Origin: CAZLKN01 sp964560135
GTDB taxonomy: Bacteria > Actinomycetota > JAICYB01
Reading direction: 5' to 3'
Length of the DNA stretch: 25,087 nucleotides
Assembly: GCA_964560135.1 (NCBI GenBank)
Contig: CAZLKN010000044.1
Span: 1 to 25,087 of the forward strand
The notes below the pieces were generated by a model that had not been told where the DNA came from, ran no database searches, and saw nothing but the letters and a program-made list of their open reading frames with translations. The translations under genes and the position numbers were made by a program. How positions within the stretch are numbered: the first letter of the stretch is position 1; each line of letters starts with the position of its first letter. Below are positions 22,790-25,087 of the stretch, piece after piece.

Positions 22790-22802
22790 CACGCTAAGCG
22801 TG
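22790..22802 (-). promoter_or_regulatory. Palindrome over the -10 box of the PAS kinase gene
   Basis: CACGCT-A-AGCGTG is a perfect 13-bp palindrome. Its reverse-strand TAGCGT (22791-22796) fits TANNNT and ends 9 nt before ATG 22781, so a protein bound here would block transcription. The operator role is inferred. Confidence 0.4.
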
Positions 22803-22997
22803 GGCGGGGGCAGCGTCCATGGCCCGGCACGGCCATCTCCGTAGTCCGTTCGGATCCCGGCCCGTGCCCCCCGACGGAGGAGGCACACACGCTCGTTTCA
22901 CCCTACGAAGCCGCCGTTCCGGAGCCTCGCAGAAGTCTCCGCAGCACCCCCTCCCGGTCCGGCGGCTTCACCTATTCCCGGAATCAGGCGGCTGCCG
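22803..22997. other. Intergenic stretch with large imperfect hairpin
   Basis: No credible gene. GAAGCCGCCG (22907-22916) is perfectly inverted at 22960-22969, and a further CCGG (22919-22922) pairs with 22954-22957 across a 2x2 internal loop, leaving about 31 nt in the loop. ATTCC-C-GGAAT (22974-22984) is a separate small palindrome. The repeat array starts right after. Confidence 0.55.
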
Positions 22998-23146
22998 GGG
23001 CGGGCCCCCGGAGGTCCAGACCGGGCCCCTTGACGTCCACGGTCGGGCCCCCGGAGGTCCAAACCGGGGGCCCTTGACGTCCACGGTCGGCGCCCCTTGA
23101 CGTCCACGGTCGGGCCCCCGGAGGTCCAAACCGGGGGCCCTTGACG
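22998..23146. repeat. Tandem repeat array, 67-bp period (ends at gap)
   Basis: The unit joins two modules, GACGTCCACGGTCGG and GGAGGTCCAAACCGGGGG, separated by GC-only runs. Positions 23025-23079 are identical to 23092-23146, giving a period of 67 bp. The second copy runs exactly to the N gap, so the array is likely truncated by the assembly. Confidence 0.85.
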
Positions 23147-23246
23147 NNNNNNNNNNNNNNNNNNNNNNNNNNNNNNNNNNNNNNNNNNNNNNNNNNNNNN
23201 NNNNNNNNNNNNNNNNNNNNNNNNNNNNNNNNNNNNNNNNNNNNNN
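23147..23246. other. Assembly gap (100 N)
   Basis: Exactly 100 N, the conventional length for a gap of unknown size. It lies inside tandem repeats, so the real distance may be much larger. Confidence 0.99.
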
Positions 23247-23505
23247 TCCACGGTCGGCGCCCCGGACGTCCTAACCGGGCCCCTTCACGTCCACGGTCGG
23301 CGCCGTCCTGCCGGATCTCGGGTAAGCGAGGACGTTTGGGGGCCTGGGAGGCCCCTTTCCGTCCAGCCTTGGCCCGAAAGCGACACGAAATCGCCAACGC
23401 TGGACGTCCGGGGGCCCTTCGGACTCACGTCAGGGCGGCAAGCGTCCGGCCCCCTTCACGTCCACGGTCGGCGCCGTCCTGCCGGATCTCGGGTAAGCGA
23501 GGACG
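23247..23505. repeat. Tandem repeat array, 171-bp period (contig island between gaps)
   Basis: A 259-nt island. Positions 23280-23334 recur exactly at 23451-23505, which is the contig end, giving a 171-bp period. The unit contains the GTCCACGGTCGGCGCC module, hairpin 1 (GGACG...CGTCC near 23330-23365), hairpin 2 (23360-23373 with 23393-23406, 13 of 14 pairs) and 28 nt matching the 3' end of the DUF559-type gene to the right. Confidence 0.85.
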
Positions 23506-23605
23506 NNNNNNNNNNNNNNNNNNNNNNNNNNNNNNNNNNNNNNNNNNNNNNNNNNNNNNNNNNNNNNNNNNNNNNNNNNNNNNNNNNNNNNNNNNNNNNN
23601 NNNNN
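23506..23605. other. Assembly gap (100 N)
   Basis: Exactly 100 N of unknown real length. Both flanks are copies of the repeat unit, so the missing part is probably more repeat units. Confidence 0.99.
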
Positions 23606-23632
23606 CGCTGGACGTCCGGGGGCCCTTCGGAC
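23606..23632. repeat. Repeat remnant at the 3' end of the DUF559-type gene
   Basis: The right arm of hairpin 2 (CGCTGGACG) and a GGGGGCCC run. Together with the first 28 nt of the neighbouring coding end (to 23660) it equals 23398-23452 exactly. Confidence 0.85.
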
Positions 23633-24577
23633 TCACGTCAGGGCGGCAAGCGTCCGGCCCGGGCGCCATCCCCGCGGCACGAGCCCCAGCTTGGCGGCCA
23701 CGAGCATGCCCGTCTCCAGCCCCCGGACGCGCACGTCCACCTTGCCGAACCGCAGGAACTCCCATCCGAGGCGCTCGACGGCGGCCTGGCGGACGGCGTC
23801 CTTCCGCTCGCGGCCGAGATGGAACTGGCGGCCGTCCGTCTCGATGGCGAGCCTGCGCTCCGGGTAGGCGGAGTCGATGTCGTAGGGACCTTCACGGGTG
23901 ACCACCCGGTACTGCCGGAGCGGCTGCGGCAGCCGGAGCGCCCGCAGAAGCTGGGTGAACTCGGTCTCGAGCACGCTCTTGGGCACCCCGAGCAGGTTCC
24001 GCTCGGCGGCGATCCGCCGCAGTCGTGCCGACCCGGGCGCCCGCCGGTTCCGCGGTCGGTGGAGGTAGTCCACGAGGCGCTGCGGGTCCAGGCCCGTGCG
24101 CATGAGCGCGTCCGCGACGACCTCGAGCCGCAGCGGATCCAGCCGCGGCGCGAGCGACAGGAGCGTGCGCGCCTGGGTGGTGACCGGGATCCCGTCGATC
24201 CGCGTGCGCTCGTGGGCGCCGAGCGACGTCGTCCGATGGACGATGAGGTCGCGGCTGCGCGGACGCCCCTCCCGCACCGTGATCTCGATCGGCTGCGGTC
24301 CGTCGAGCACGCCCCACACCACCGCCGCCGCGCCGTGCGAGACGACGGCGGTCGGCCCACCGGACAGGCACGCCCCCATCAACCGCTGCTCGAATGTCGG
24401 CGGGCCCGGGACGGTCAGGTACACACCGGGGTACAGCCGCGTCCAGCGGCCGGAACGGACCCGCTTCTTGGCCGCGTCCGGGCCGAGCCCGGTTTCGAGC
24501 GCCTGCCGGAGCGAGACGACCCAGTGCTGCGACCGCGCGATCTCGTCCAGCGTCCGATGATCGGTCCGGGGCATCAT
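23633..24577 (-). CDS. AbiEi-N-like / DUF559 (Vsr-like nuclease fold) protein
   Basis: 314 residues from ATG 24577 (a second ATG at 24574). The N-terminal part (about 8-60) resembles the AbiEi antitoxin winged-helix domain: LDEIARSQHWVVSLRQAL, RVRSGRWTRLYPGVYL. A middle part follows (SHGAAAVVWGVL, IEITV, IVHRTTSLGAHERTRIDGIPVTTQARTLLSLA). The C-terminal DUF559 domain has the PD-(D/E)xK-like core: Glu206, Asp235 in YDIDSAYP, Glu246 and Asp248 in LAIETDGRQFH, and ERLGWEFLRFGKVDV. Such orphan genes are abundant in Actinobacteria; function unproven. No AbiEii toxin is nearby. The gene is bracketed on both sides by the repeat family, and its last 28 nt are duplicated in the array. Confidence 0.85.
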   Translation of the reverse strand: MMPRTDHRTLDEIARSQHWVVSLRQALETGLGPDAAKKRVRSGRWTRLYPGVYLTVPGPPTFEQRLMGACLSGGPTAVVSHGAAAVVWGVLDGPQPIEITVREGRPRSRDLIVHRTTSLGAHERTRIDGIPVTTQARTLLSLAPRLDPLRLEVVADALMRTGLDPQRLVDYLHRPRNRRAPGSARLRRIAAERNLLGVPKSVLETEFTQLLRALRLPQPLRQYRVVTREGPYDIDSAYPERRLAIETDGRQFHLGRERKDAVRQAAVERLGWEFLRFGKVDVRVRGLETGMLVAAKLGLVPRGWRPGRTLAALT

Positions 24578-24650
24578 CGACCCCCTTCGTCCGGGGGGAA
24601 GAGGACGCGGGAAGGACCCTGTTGGTACCACACCCCGCCGACAAGGCCCC

Positions 24651-24845
24651 CGAACGTCCACCCTTCCCGTCGCCCGGCCCGATTCCGGCTAAGCGAGGAC
24701 GTTTGGGGGCCCGAGAGGCCCCTTTCCGTCCACCCTCGGCCCGAAAGTGACACGAAAGCGCCAATGTTGGACGTCCGGGGCCCGGCCAAACCGGCCGGTG
24801 GGACAGGTTCCGCAGGCGGGGAGGGACCGCCGGACCGGGCCCCCG
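24651..24845. repeat. Dispersed structured repeat, copy near right end
   Basis: Same order as the copy at 9784: ACGTCCACCCTTCCCGTCGC, GGCTAAGCGAGGACGTTTGG, hairpin 1 (24697-24711 with 24717-24731, loop CGAGA), hairpin 2 outer stem CGTCCA (24727-24732) with TGGACG (24768-24773), then GGCCGGTGGGACAGGTTCCG and GGACCGGGCCCC. It starts about 75 nt upstream of the DUF559-type gene; that 75-nt gap shows no other feature. Confidence 0.88.
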
Positions 24846-25087
24846 AACGTCCAAACCGGACCCCCGAACGTCCACGGTCGACGCCGTCCTGCCGGATCTC
24901 GAGTAAGCGAGGACGTTTGGGGGCCCGAGAGGCCCCTTTCCGTCCACCCTCGGCCCGAAAGTGACACGAAAACGCCAACGCTGGACGTTCCGGGGCCCGG
25001 CCAAACCGGCGGGTGGGCAACCTCGGCGGGCGGGGCGGGACCGCGGGACCGGGCCCGGCCAAACCGGCGGGGTGGGACAGGTTCCGC
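24846..25087. repeat. Dispersed structured repeat, last copy (runs off window)
   Basis: Begins with the GTCCAAACCGG and GTCCACGGTCGACGCCGTCC modules also seen in the arrays to the left, then the hairpin core at 24904-24990, 214 bp after the same point in the previous copy. The tail module GGTGGGACAGGTTCCGC appears at the very end after a degenerate copy, so the pattern continues beyond the window. Confidence 0.85.

Noticed and set aside
22998..23146. CRISPR array in the 67-bp repeats
   Set aside because: There are no unique spacers, the whole unit repeats exactly, and no cas genes are near; it is a satellite-like tandem repeat.
23633..24577. AbiE-type toxin-antitoxin or phage-defence system
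   Set aside because: Only an AbiEi-like N-terminal domain is present, fused to DUF559; no AbiEii nucleotidyltransferase toxin or other defence gene is adjacent.
23141..24964. Long forward open frame across both N gaps
   Set aside because: It only stays open because N codons cannot be stops; its sequence is antisense to the DUF559-type gene and repeats.
24574..25062. Reverse-strand open frames in the repeats with recurring peptide patterns such as FGPRVDGKGPLGPPN
   Set aside because: The same DNA is read in different frames in different copies, changes are mostly amino-acid altering, and conserved hairpins explain the conservation better.

Overview
The window reads as a chromosomal scaffold of a high-GC actinobacterium (Actinomycetota). 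The evidence is the very GC-rich coding sequence, GTG starts, several genes whose start codon lies 7-9 nt after a TANNNT -10 box (leaderless style), an F420-type luciferase-like oxidoreductase, an FrhB-type F420 flavoprotein, a PASTA-containing class A penicillin-binding protein, and a DUF2795 protein. I cannot name the genus; an early-branching actinobacterial class is plausible but not shown. No rRNA, tRNA, CRISPR, IS or phage genes were seen.

Layout. 1-3912: end of a stressosome-type locus (RsbX-like phosphatase, then a soluble histidine kinase carrying an RsbU-N-like domain), facing a NarL-type response regulator that is the last gene of a reverse-strand operon with a DUF916-type membrane protein and a small secreted WxL-like protein. 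4133-9695: metabolic block with an F420-dependent oxidoreductase, Fpg/MutM DNA glycosylase, FrhB-like iron-sulfur flavoprotein coupled to a MoaD-like sulfur carrier, and an MBL hydrolase/acyl-CoA ligase pair. 9696-10311: intergenic stretch with one copy of a dispersed structured repeat and a nested inverted repeat. 10312-13438: cell-wall operon of a bifunctional PBP with a lipobox and a Pro/Thr-rich lipoprotein. 13555-14965: small proteins (SRPBCC, STAS antagonist, DUF2795). 14999-18620: leucyl aminopeptidase, a polytopic membrane protein, inorganic pyrophosphatase and a DUF72 protein. 18817-22781: NfeD-SPFH membrane operon and a membrane PAS histidine kinase. 22782-25087: repeat-rich terrain with two 100-N assembly gaps, enclosing one AbiEi-N/DUF559 nuclease-like gene.

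The two most interesting points are these. First, the left end looks like a stressosome output rewired to a two-component system: RsbU-N fused to a histidine kinase instead of a PP2C phosphatase, with a nearby regulator inside a cell-surface protein operon. Second, the right end holds a modular repeat family with conserved hairpins. There, three contig ends at the N gaps are exact 55-nt copies of internal sequence. That pattern is expected when a de Bruijn assembler with k=55 collapses tandem arrays, here with periods of 67 and 171 bp, so the true locus is probably longer than shown.
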